The notes under the pieces are model-generated. The model worked only from the letters and a program-made list of their open reading frames with translations, was not told where the DNA came from and made no database searches. From Perca fluviatilis (Eukaryota; Chordata; Actinopteri; Perciformes; Percidae), in contig NC_053115.1 in assembly GCF_010015445.1 (NCBI RefSeq), forward strand, positions 18,727,005-18,791,004: a stretch of DNA of 64,000 nt, given 5' to 3'. This document shows, in pieces, positions 41,185 to 53,800 of this stretch. Positions within the stretch are counted from its first letter, which is position 1. Each line of letters begins with the position of its first letter. A program made the translations under genes and the position numbers.

Positions 41185-43162
41185 TTTATTTTTTTCTCGG
41201 TTGAAACTATTCAACAGGGAATTCATACCATAGCTTCTTTATTTCCGTTAACATTTTTTTGACGGATATGTTGATATTTGAGTTTGCCTGGTTAACAATA
41301 GCTACTTGTATTTGAAAATGGCTGCTTGTAGTGACGAACCCACAGATAATTATCACCTGAATCTGCGGATCTCTCAGCTCCGTGGAGAGTTTTAGTGAGG
41401 GTTACCAGCTGTTTCATGGATGCTGTGGTGAGATTGTTTTCTAGACTTGATGAACATTAGTCTGACAATGGAAATCTACCACAAAACGAAGGCATCATTT
41501 CTCTCCTTAAAACACAAACAAAATTCCAGCTGCATGATGAAACACATTTTTGGCATTTGCATTTTTCCACACTGGCCTTTGTTTTGTACTACCCTGAAGA
41601 ACATAAACATTTTATGTGTGTAGTTAAAGTAGAGGAGTGGTGAAGAGAACATCAGTCAATTATTAATGTTTAAAAGGTTTGGAGAGTTCTGTTGCTGAGG
41701 TTAGTGCTAGACCTCTCTGAGGGATCTGAGGTGTGTGCAGTTGCAGAAAACTAAAGGGTCTCACCCGCCTGAACCAGCAGTGGCCTGTGGGAGAACAAAG
41801 GCAGACCTCATGCTGAGAATCCACAAGGGCAAGCTGCGTGAGTAAAAACTATAAGAGGACTATTAAATGCCAAGTCAGGGCAACAGGAGATCCACTAGAA
41901 AAACTGGAGATGAGTAGTCCTTGAAAGCATGGTTACCTGCAGGGAATATGCTGGTCAGATGCGTAAGGGACATCTGGAGTAGCAGTCAGTCCAGCTGTCA
42001 AAAAGATTCAATTCAAACTCAGAGATGAAGTAGGCAGGCCTGCTCATCCTCCGTGCATGCTGAGTTCACAGTACTGTATGAAGGCTGTCATGGGTGTGCT
42101 GGTACTGTAAGTACCATGATGGTGGGGGAGGTGAACACAATAAAGGCTCAGAGTGGTGACGTAAGTGGTAAGAAAAGATGAGTTTGGAGGGAAAACCCTA
42201 ACCTCAATCTAAAATCTGAAATGGTTTCCACCAGAATGGCCGTCATTGGTAAAGGACGACATCCTAAAGGTTTGATCTAACCACTGATATGCCCTGTGTC
42301 AAAATCTAGTTTAAAGACATTTATTTTTTATTAATATAGTGCATAGTCCTCTGTTATGTTTAATTATATGACTTGAAGGCCCAATAGAATATTTTTACCC
42401 TGCGACCCTGATACTGAAGCCGCAAAATGAAATTCAAAAATATTTCATTTCATTATTTACACCTCTGCCGTTCAATCTCAAAATGGATGGTGTCACCTTA
42501 CTGCCAGTCAGAGACTGATCTCACCAATATGTATAATTGCAGGCCGGTCATGGCAAACTGGCAATGGAGAAATGGTACCAAACCTGTGAGGACACAGGAT
42601 AAATCCCGAGATGAATAACAAAAAAGAATTTAAAGAACACATTTTTGTTAATAAACAAATAATGTTTATTCTTTCTGAACCGTTTCAACCATTCCTTCAA
42701 ACAATATGATGATATAGGTCGCTTATTCCTACTGGATGGTTTCATTTCTAAAACCTAATCAAATGTAACAAGTTTGATTTGGGAATATCACTTTTTGGTT
42801 AAACAGCTCCCAATTTATATGCAACCCGTGACAAATAGTCATAAGCAGACATTGGTTGATTTTAACAGGTCATAAACCAAAAATTGGAAAATGGAAGGAG
42901 ATAGAGTTAAGATTCCACAATCCAGTGAGCAGCAGGACCAGGTGGTCAGACCAGCGCCACAAGCTTACACTTTTAAAAAATCTCATCAGTAGGGGGAGAT
43001 ATAATCACCAACAGATCAACTCCAGCATGTAGTTTAGTCTCGACCTTTTTACAATGTGTCATTATTATGAGCATTGGGTTTTCAAGATGATACCGTTAGT
43101 AGGGAATTGTTAGATAGCTGTGGTGAGATTTTCTATAATGTATCACTTTGGTCTACAGGTAG

Positions 43163-43187
43163 TAATAATAATAATAATAATAATAAT
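43163..43187. repeat. (TAA)n trinucleotide repeat
   Basis: About eight TAA/AAT units. Confidence 0.85.
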
Positions 43188-43732
43188 GTGTTCAGTGGAA
43201 GTCTGTGGTAGTGTCTCTCTTAATTCATTTTGGCCAACAGTGATTTGTCAGTTTAATTAAGTCAATAGGGCCCCTGGTTAGGGGTCAGGGAGTAGTTGTG
43301 ATCTATGGTCACAGACGTCCTATTGTGTCATATTATTTTATTTCTGTCCTGGTTTATACCATCTTAATCCATCTTAATAAACACCTCAGTGTTTTGGATT
43401 AGCAAGGTGATGTCAACACATAAAAAAGCAGCAGGACCTACTGAAGTGTTGGTTTAGATCTTGTTAAGGCTAAAGCAAAAATTCTGGTCTAATCCAGAAT
43501 ATTTAATATTTCGCTTCAAGCTTTTAAGATTGTATAATGAGATAAAAATTATAATGAAAACAGTTGTCAAATGTTATCTTCAAAAGCCGATAGATAAAAG
43601 GAGTATTGCATACCATGTGTCATGTAAATGTGGTCTGTTTGCACTTGTAGTGTTGAAAGGATTTGAAAGGTCCTGTGACCACATTATTACTCAGTGAATA
43701 GCAAGTCACACTTTAATATTATTAAGTGTTAC

Positions 43733-43831
43733 AACATTGTCATATAATGTCAATAATAATATAATATATACATAATATATGTATATATATACATAATGTA
43801 TATATTATATTATTATAATATATACATTATA

Positions 43832-43871
<40 letters not shown>

Positions 43872-43885
43872 GACAATGTCACAGG
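43733..43885. repeat. AT-rich palindrome containing an (ATT)n run
   Basis: ACATTGTCA at the left and TGACAATGTCA at the right bracket ATAATAAT/ATTATTAT and ATATACATAATATATG blocks that pair with one another. The structure can extrude as a long AT-rich hairpin. The ATT run at 43837-43871 has probably expanded within it. Confidence 0.75.
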
Positions 43886-44260
43886 CCTTGCTTTAAGATT
43901 TTATTTGATCAAAGATTAACACTGTATGTTGGACATTTGCATTTGGCCAGAAACTGTATGGAATTAAGTTGAACACTTGAATATTTGTTTTCATTTTGAA
44001 TAATACATCTACATTTAGGCTAGTAGATGAAACGCTTGTGTGACGGCAGCGTAATGCAAGAGATACCAGCACATGCTGCAACAATCAATTTCTCGACCAG
44101 AAGCCTACAGACAGAGAGTTAGCTCTTCATGGCTACCACACCCTTCAACAGCACACGCATGGGGCGGCTCAGGAGCCACATTTTACACCAACTAATCTGC
44201 ATCCCCTGCCTACAAACTAAATAATGTTCCCCATTTCAGTGACAATATCAGAGAAATCCT

Positions 44261-44816
44261 GTGGCGGCCATCTTAGGTGTACCACTGCAGAGCGTTAGGA
44301 TGAGATTAAGGACGAGTCGCTCATCCTTCACTCTGTGTTCTTATTCTGTGTTAAGGACCACGGCCAGCTCCCCGCGCCTGCGTCCCCGCCTGGTGGAGAG
44401 AGGCCATCGCCCGCTATCACCGAGAAAAAAAAAAGCCGCTTTCCTTTCCTCAGCTGTACACTACGCTCCACCTCCCTCCGCTCGGATCCTTTCTCACCTC
44501 CCCCTCTCACATCCGCAGCAGTGACTGGCCAGTAAAATACAGAAAATACGTAAGCACCGACGAGTGCTCGGCGCAGGCGGAGAAAGCTCAGTGTGAAGCA
44601 GACTCAACCTCTTCCAGCACCACTCGTACTGCTGACATCCCTCAGCGAGCGAGTACAACCCGGGCCTATCCCTGTCTTAATTTCGGGCATATTTTTCCAT
44701 TCAATCTAGGCACGGATAAGACAACGGCACATCCATCATCTGGGGGTTATAAAAAAAAAAAAATACAAATTTAGTAGGTTAGGATAGCTGTAGGGACGCA
44801 TTACCTTTAGAGCAAG
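44261..44816 (+). promoter_or_regulatory. cadps promoter and 5' UTR region, GC- and CpG-enriched
   Basis: Base composition shifts sharply from AT-rich to CpG-containing sequence just before the cadps start codon, as at a vertebrate CpG-type promoter. GGCGGCCATCTT at 44262-44273 contains a YY1-type CCATnTT core, and GGGGCGG occurs at 44161-44167. No TATA box is evident and the transcription start cannot be placed. Confidence 0.55.
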
Positions 44817-47800
44817 ATGTTAGATCCGTCGTCCAGTGAGGAGGAATCTGATGGGATAGTGGAGGAGGAAAGCAAAGAGGCGATGGCACCTCAGGCCGGA
44901 TCCCGCATCTCACCAAGCAGAACCATCGAGAGCTCGGGTGGACTAGCGCCCAGCAGCAGCCGCAGCAGTGCCCGTCCGACCAGCCCGAGCCCGTCAGCCG
45001 CCAGCGAGGAGAAAGAGGATGTGGAGAAGCTGCAGAGGGAGGAGGAAGACCGTAAAAAGAAGCTGCAGTTGTATGTTTTTGTGATGCGATGCATCGCGTA
45101 CCCATTCAATGCAAAACAGCCCACAGATATGGCAAGGCGACAGCAGAAGGTAAGGGCCCTCGGTGTAAAGGCATAATTAATAACCACATGCTGACGAAAC
45201 GCCTGCCTTCATATCTCAGATGTTTTCACTGATGACCTACATAAGGTAGAGCACAGAGGGGGTTTGGCCACTAGGCCTACCCTATAGCGTACGGTAACAC
45301 ACAGTCCCAGTACAACCACTGTTTGTTTTTTGACGCAAAATGTTGAAATCCATGGAGCATGACAGGAGCACATAAAAGCCCTCCGAGCTCCAGATAGTGA
45401 AAGGACACATGGTACTGCAGAGCTGCAGACTCAGTGCAGTCCATGTTCCTCCATACACAAGCTCATAAGTGAGATCAATCTCAGAGCCAATTAATTGAAA
45501 GGGCGTTCAAGAGATGGTGGATGACTATTTAAAACGTAATTTTCCTTTTTGGCCTACATCTCACCGAAGTCCTGCTTTCATTAAGATATGCAGCTGCATG
45601 TGTCTCTATGTCCTGCCTTTCTGGCAGATACCCATTTCCAACCCGTTTGCGCCATCACTTATTCCTCAATTTGGCCTCCCAAGGTGACTTTTAGGCACAG
45701 ACCTCTTGAGGAGGGTTGTTTAATAGCCTGTCTCCTCTGCAGATGAACTTGGCTCCTCTCGATTGGTTACAGTTAATTAATTGCATTTGATTTTTTTTAA
45801 CGCCCACATATTTAATTTTGTATACTATTTTCTACAGGAGGTCCAGTTTATGAGATTAATATGAGTCACTGTAAGGGACAAGGCCCACATCCTGGTTTCA
45901 CATTACTGATGTGAGGCTACATTGATGTTGAAGCCAGTTTTGGGTCATGATGTCCTTACTGTGAAAGTCACCATGCATACAGTAGTCCCTAATGTACTAA
46001 AAGGAAGGTTGAATTGATTGTTAATCAGGACAATGCCCCCCATTTATTGTCCTTGATTTGTGCATTTGTCTGTCACACCAGAAATAGACCATCTGCTATT
46101 TGTACTCCAAGGCTGTAATGTCAACTTTAATTAATAAAGGTAAAAATGCATTATTAACACACATATTGTGTCTAGGGCTGCCTTTACATGTATATTGTGA
46201 AATAATTGATCATCACATGGCTCAATGAGATTGTAGTAGCAGTTTTTTGCAGCTCTCCTCACAAGTCAGAAGTTGCATTCACTGTGGACCTGCAGAAGAT
46301 TCATTCAGCTCACTTAATCTACAGCTGATCACGTATCACTCATGCGAGGAAACATTGTAAACAGTATTATGGAAATTGTGCTTGTTGTTTTTGTTTAACC
46401 TGAAGATAATTCCTCTTATTCTGGACACAGTTTTAAGCCATATGGTCTGAATTATTTTCTGCTGACTCATGCACAAGTGCATGTGGGAGGCATAAACCAC
46501 AGTGTGTTTTGTCCATTTGTTTGTTTGTAGTCCTGCTCAGCGTAGGTTACTGAGTCTAATGCATGCTTAGTAATGCACTTTCATATCTGGCCACAATCCT
46601 TTTGCTGTGAGTGAGTGAATTTCTGAACAAACAATCCAATGCCTGCTAACAGACCAGGAAATCAAAGTATGTCTTTCTGCCTTCAGTCTGCCTCTAGACT
46701 TTGATTTGGTCCGAATGTACTTTTGTTTAAAGCAATAACTGTACACCTTGTGCACAATTGAATAAAAATAAGTCTTGATAGTCATTTTTTAGCACATTTT
46801 ATTGGTTTGACTTGAATGACACTAAAAGAAGATAATTAATTATACAGAGCACATTCTGTCTGTGAAGTGCATTTATAGCTTCATTGTAGAATAGTCATTT
46901 TACTGTCATTTAATTATATTTCTCTACTGTGTGGTTATAAATAACCTATTTTTACACTTTTATTGAAGAAAGACATTTTCAACATTGGTCCAATATTTTC
47001 TCTGTAGATTCCCCTCAGCCTTGAACATGGGCTCCTCAGGAATCGGCAAACAACAATTTATTAAGGAAATTCCTCACAGCGATGGCTATGCAATCTAATA
47101 AGTAGCCTATTACAATTTTTGGCTATTAAAGATTAGTCACAGAAATATGATGAAGCAATTTCGGTAATGAAAAGACTTAAAGGCCTCAGCAAAACATGTG
47201 GAGCAGCTCCATTATAATCCGTTATTAGAAGCTCTGGCACACAAACAGCAGTGATGGACTATCACAGAGAAACAGGCAAGGCTGCAGAGTATGCAAGCTA
47301 TACTGCTGCTTCTTGAAATGTATTGCGATAACCTTGTGAAAGGGTAACACAATAGGGCAGTAAGTAACAGGCTTCCTTTTGGGGGCGAGGGGAATATTTT
47401 CTTCCTCTGTCTGAAAGATGTCTTCACAAGCATTAGTATAAAGGCTTCTGCAGTTCAATGTTGGTTGAGTGTTATGCATATTTTACTGTTGACGTGTGTT
47501 TGCATGCAAGGCTAATTGTCCTGTACACACTTACACTAATGCCCCTCTCCCTAAACATGTTGTCATTAAGGTTATTGACGGATATGTTGTATTGGTGTAA
47601 TTCATGGAATTATGTCGAAATTGTGGATTGTCCTGGACGAAAGAATCCTCCTATATTTAATGGCAATAAACTGCCTTAACTGTGTGCACAGAGGATTTAA
47701 AAATAAAGAATCATTCAGAAGGCAAGGTCATGATGGCATTAAATTAATATGACAAAGCATTTGTTAAGTGTTGGTTGTTCGGTCTGTTGGTCAGATTATC

Positions 47801-50800
47801 ACTTTTGTCCAAACTAAAATATCTCAAGAGCTATTTGATGGATTGCATATATATTTTCATTCATGGTCCCCAAAAGTACTGACTTTGGTGAACCCCTGAC
47901 TTCATCTGGTGCAACCAACAGTTCAAAGTTTTTACTTATCCAGTGAAATATCTCAATGTCCAGTGAATGGATTGGCACAATATTTTAGTCAGATCACCAC
48001 TTTGGTTCAGACTGAAATATCAAAATAATAATTATTGCCATTAACTTTCATTCATGGTTTCCAGATGATAAATTCAATGACTTTGGTGATCCTTAGAGGT
48101 TTCCTTTAGTGCCACCATGAGGTTGGCATTTGTTGTTTTGAGTGAAATGTCTTAGCAACGGTTGCAGCGATTGCCTTGAAATTTGGTAGACATTCATGTT
48201 CCCATCAGGATGAATTGTAATCACTTTTGTGATCTCTAAGTTTTCATCCAGTGCTATCATCAGGTCAAAAGTTTAGTTTATCCAGCAGTTTGGTTTATGA
48301 CTAAACACTTGCTACCATTAGCCAGCTTTAGTTTTAGTTTGGTTTTAATTAACAAATATTAGCATAATAATATGCTAAACTAAAATGGCGAAGATTTAGT
48401 TTCGTATTGCCAGACCTAGCTCCACGTGCCGCGGAGGAAGGTCTGGTTAGTCCACACAACATTCCTGGATAGGAGAAAAATGTGCTCTGGTTTATTGGCA
48501 TTTCTTTAAACCAATTACAATCGTCTTGGGCAGTGCTAAGTGCCGGACGCAGGAACATTGCCTCTGCAAAATAGCCTCAGGAAGGAACTTGTATGGTGGA
48601 ACATGTGCACGTAGGAAGGTGAGGTCTGGAATTAAAATGTCTATCGAGTTTGTGATGAGAATTTTACTCAAAAAAAAGTAAATAAATAATAATTTGATTG
48701 TCGGTTCTAGCTCAGAGGATGTTTCCCAAATCGACCTTCGAGTTAAGAATGCCAACACTAAGAAAGCGGAAGTTGAGGGACGAAAATGAAACAATGAGCA
48801 AATTGAACGTTGATATAGAGTAGCGAATATTACACTGCATGTTAGCTTTGTCACTCCGAGCATGTTAGCATGCTGACATAAACATAAGCTTAAAGCACCT
48901 CTGTGTCCAGCCTCACAAAAACCTTTTGGGTTGTTTTGGTTGGTAATAAGCACAGTAATATGTACAGTTTCACATGCAAGGAATTTGCTTTGGTGTTTTG
49001 ATGCATAGACAAAAACATGAATATAGAATACGAAAAGGTGACGATAAAAAATAAAAAAAAGCTCCAATATTCATGTTTAATGCAGTTTGAATCATAAATA
49101 GAACCTTTCATGCAGTCAAACAGAAGCAAACATTATCATTCAACAACTAAATCTGATAAATCAAATCCATATCCTTTTATCAAATCATGTATTTCAGAAT
49201 TGAATAATCTCCTTGGTTCAGGATTTGTTCAATTAGAAAGTGTGAGGCCCAGAAGATAATCTCACCCAATGCACTCATCTGCCAGCAGGTCTCCTTATTA
49301 GAGTGCCTCTTAGCTCAGCATTTTAATACTATACAGTTTGCCGGTTGATACTCTGAGGTAGAGGAGCTGTGAATTGTGCGGCAGGCTCAATGATATGAAT
49401 GTGAAGTAGACTGAAATGCAAATCAGTGATACTTGGATGAAGTTTGCTACATTGGTGTTTAGTGCTGAGCCTGGGAAAGGATTTTGGGTGTCCCCTTGTG
49501 AGTGGCAGTACATGGGGAGTTCAAGTATGATATTAAAATTATTTGCATTATTATGTAAGATCTTTAAATGGTGTTCTGCCTGAAAAAGGCATCCTTTTAC
49601 AACAAAAAAGCTTAGCAGTCAGTGTCAAAGTCAAGCTTTGAGTTAATAATAAAGCATGTCAATCAGCATTTGAAAGCTGCTGCTGAAGAATGTTAGTCTC
49701 TCCTAATAAGTAGCAGCTATAAGTATAAAGGGTTTCAACAATGGTATGGATATAAAAGTGGATTCCAAAGGGGTGACAGCTGAAAAGCAGCAGGCAACCC
49801 CCACCTACAATCTATTCAGCCACGTGTAACAAATCACAGCTTCACAAATTAAACATCTCCTTTGTCTGCATATAACCAAGAGGGAAGGCTAAGATCTTAT
49901 ATGTTAGAATACTAACGTCTTTTCCCAAATGTTTGACTACTTTGAAGGAAGCAATCACAGTCACCGTCAAACTGACTCATATTTGCCTTGTGCATTTAAA
50001 CAATCCACTTGTGTGACCTGATATTTGTGCATAGGGCAAACATTTACTGATACAAATAGCTGCAGAAATGCTAATGTTACACCAGTTATTGCACATGAAT
50101 GTACAAGATTTGATGTTTCAAGGTAGCATCATTAGGGATCATTTCTCATAAGAGGCAAATATGTATGTGTTCTGGCTTGAAAGCACATACTGTAACGATG
50201 TTTCCTCCACCTGTTCTCTCTCCCTCAGAATACAGTATACTTGTTAATTATAGTAGAACCTCACAGAGCCTGTAATCTTGTCTGCTGTCCAAAGCTTAAT
50301 TTGGTAGACTAATGTTAAGCATTTACAGTTCGCATTTGCTCAACCTTAATCCTGGTGGTACAACACAGAAAGACCCATGTTTTCTGAAGGACACAGCCCT
50401 TGGACATTAAGCAGAATTGTCTGGTTAAGGACTGTTAATACAAATGTCCTCATGCTGTATGATTGGGTGGAGAAAGAATTATTTGCAGGGATCCTGTCAT
50501 TCTTTTTGCTGGTATATAATCCCTGCTCCCAATACTGCACATTAGTCAACTCAGAAAAAGTGGAAAATGAAAGCTAGTTTGTTGAAAATGTAACTTTAAA
50601 AAAACAAACAGAATATGTCTTGATAACCTACATTTCTTTAACGACGTTAATGTATGACCTACTCTTAAAGCAACAAGGACTTACGTTACATGTATCATGA
50701 TTATAATATGATTCCGACTAACCTTTTCAAAATGGAAAGGTCTGCGTTATTTTCATTTTCAATTCATCTGCTGATCATTTTCTGGTCTATAAAATGTGAA

Positions 50801-53800
50801 CAAAAAGTCCAAGGTGATGTCTTCAAATGGCATGTGTTGTCTGACCAACTGTCCAAATCCAAAAATATGTAAAAAGACCAGCTAGAATTCAGATTTAAGC
50901 ACGCAGAACCAGTCTTTTTTTTTTCGTATTGCAGCTTGAAAATGACTTAAACAATCAATCAATTCTAGCAACTAAATATGCCTGTGCAGTCTTGACATAT
51001 TTATTATAATGCCATTTGCATTACTCATTCACATCAAACCAAGCAGTTAAACCAAAGCAGATCTAAATTTAATCAGCTAGTGTCATAATAAACCTGTTCT
51101 CAAACTTTATAATAATCACATACTTTTTTTCAACACTGTAATTGTTCTTTGTCGTACACATTTTTTATCCTTATAATTACGAGAGTTATCTCGTAATTAT
51201 GAGATTCTATGTCATAATTATGAGGTATGGGAGTTATAATCACTGTACATGAAAACTTCTGGGTCTTTTCTTTGATGAACACAATGTGCGGCTGTACATC
51301 ATCACACTTTTAGAAATCTTTTTTTTTAATCTTACAAGTGAATGAAGGCATGCAGCTGTTGGTGGTCAAATGTGTTTGTGCCAATGTGTGCGGGTATGTT
51401 GAGTCATATGAAACATTGCTTCAAAGGAACATAACCAGGGTATAACAGGAATAAGACAAAGAGGAGAGAGACAGAGAGAGGGATTAGTAGTGGTCGTTTT
51501 CCACATTAAAGAAAGAAGACGGAGGTGATAGCTAGAGCAGGATCATTACTGCAGTCCTCTGTTGAACCTCTCATTCACTCCTTAATTGATGACTCTCAGT
51601 GAGAAATAATGAACACAATCAGCAGCCTGGAGCAGCCATGACGCTGTATGTCAGGTAGACACTCACTCTCTCAATTTCTTTTCTGTGTTATTATGGGTGT
51701 CACATGTTCCTGTGCCACCTCTCTAAAACAGAGTCAGTACACCACCTCAATCTGTTTCAGAGGCCTTAGTTTTTTTTTTTTCTCAAAAGCAATGCCTTGA
51801 TCACTATCATTGATGTCATCATCCATACACCAATGCAGTACACAACATAAATAATCATAATAGATGCATTCATGTGGTGTCCGAATATATATATATATAA
51901 AAAAAGAGTCCCAGCTGGAAATATTCACACTGCATTAACATTTTAAGATAAGGCATGCCTTGGCAGAGGTCTGCACACTCCTAGTGCCCTTCGAGTTATT
52001 TCTAAAATAAGCTTGCTATGTTTTCAACTCACATGCCATTACATATAAAGGTTTAATTATACAGGTCTTGGTGAGTACTATTGCATATGAAAAAGTTGTA
52101 TGAAGCCTTTTGTGGCTCCAAGGAGCTGCATGAGATCTGATGAATTGCCTCAAGTGATGCCACTTGAGTCAGTGTTGGTTGGTTCTGAATACTACAAGTT
52201 TGAAAATGAAAATAATTTGTGGGTGTGAAAATAGAAAGAAGTGCTCACCAGTCCTCTGTATCCTGCTCCTCTTCCCTGCTTTAGGCAAACACATATACTG
52301 TAAAAACGTTGGAGGTAGCACAGGGAAGTTATCCATTGGTTTGTGGACTACCATTTTCAAGCCTCGAGTTTGGCAATTTAGCCGTCACCATCTTAGTTTT
52401 TTAAAACAGGATGTGATGGTTTTGGATGAGAGGGTGGAGCTGGGGAGGATGATGTGGCTAAGACACTGTCATTTATAGTTGCAATGGCGCTGCGCTAAGC
52501 CAAAAGCTAAAGAGGGAAAGTTGCTGATTTTCAACTGTCTTAAGTGAGTCGTCGGCCGGAGTTTTGCCAGCTGGTAAATGCGGACCTCAGGGTACTGGCG
52601 CCATTCACCTGCATGTATGGCAGTAAACAGAAAATTTGTAAACTTTCCAAACTTTCCTCGCTGGTGACAAGTACACTGTTACTGTTACTTAGTACTGTTA
52701 GAAATAAAACATTTATCTCAGAAATGTAGTGAAGTAGAAGTATAAAGTACCAAATTGATGCAAATTGACCCACTGATTTGATCCTCTCTATAGGTTAAGG
52801 TCTTATTTTCTGCTCCGTAACTGTGAGCATAATGAGGTACCACCTGAGCTGTGCGGCTGCTGTCAGTGGGTTGGTGGTGTGATTTTGGATGACTGTTACA
52901 AAAAGGGGCTTATATAGCTGGTTATGAACACAGTGTTGTCCTTTATATCAGCAGTGCCACAGCTCCTGAATATCCCAACAGTGTGGAAACTGGTTATTCA
53001 GATCCCTGTTTGCCGTGTGTCAAGCTCCGTCTACAGAGTATACACCTGGCTGTTGACTAACCCAGCAGAGTGGTATTTACTCACACAACGCTGTGTGTAC
53101 GCCTTCAGAACACATCTATGTGAGCATGATCTATGTGAGCATGTCTGGTTGGAGGTAATAGTTTGTGCATCTGTCTTTGTATAATTGGAGTTTTGTGATC
53201 ACAGTCAGTACACGATGCTGGTGTTCTGTTTGTTGAGGCCAGTTGCTCGTAGATTTTGTGCAGCTGTCATGCAGTGCTTGCACCCAACTCTTGTTTGTGG
53301 TTTACTCAGATGTGGGCCGGTGGTGTCATCTGCAACATGACTGAAATATGCTTTGTCTGGCGAGAGGATTCAATGATAACATGTTTGCTGAAAACCAACA
53401 GCAGCATTGGTAGGCAGCTCTTTCCTGAGCAAACTGATTTATACTCAATGAGAACATTTAGTTTGAATGATATCCTTTCATTATCACTTTGCACATTTTA
53501 TCAGAAGAAAGTAAAATTAACCTTCCTTCTTAGGTTAACATACTGTACATCTTCAGTATATCATAACAATGTTACTGTTTGGTCTCCACATTTTATATAA
53601 AATTGCGTGTTTAAGCCTACTTTTTACATTTCATTGTTGCCCCAGTCCTTATACTACCACACATCACTTTGGTCCATTTTTTATGAATCAAACTTGTATA
53701 ATCTTTGTCTATTTTTTATGACTCAATTACTTTATTTACGACTGAAACTGCACATCTGCTGTATTTTGCAGCCTTTTGATTTTGGAAACCACTCACGTGA

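Larger units (their letters stand above)
35006..44200. other. Intergenic DNA between divergent synpr and cadps
   Basis: About 9 kb with no supported exon on either strand. Open frames are short and without splice or family support. It carries several microsatellites (separate entries) and hAT-like end debris near 36470 (GGGCCAGCCCTGCAG). The synpr promoter should lie just above 35005; no clear TATA box was identified there. Confidence 0.55.

Noticed and set aside
48492..49067. 191-residue minus-strand frame, the longest in the window
   Set aside because: It runs through repeat sequence and AT-rich intron of cadps; no family motifs and no splice context, and its C-terminal part is the repeat shared with 6235-6450.
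51170..51235. Repeated TAATTACGAGA/TAATTATGAG units that resembled a small regulatory array
   Set aside because: This is a simple repeat pattern common in fish intergenic DNA; no further support.
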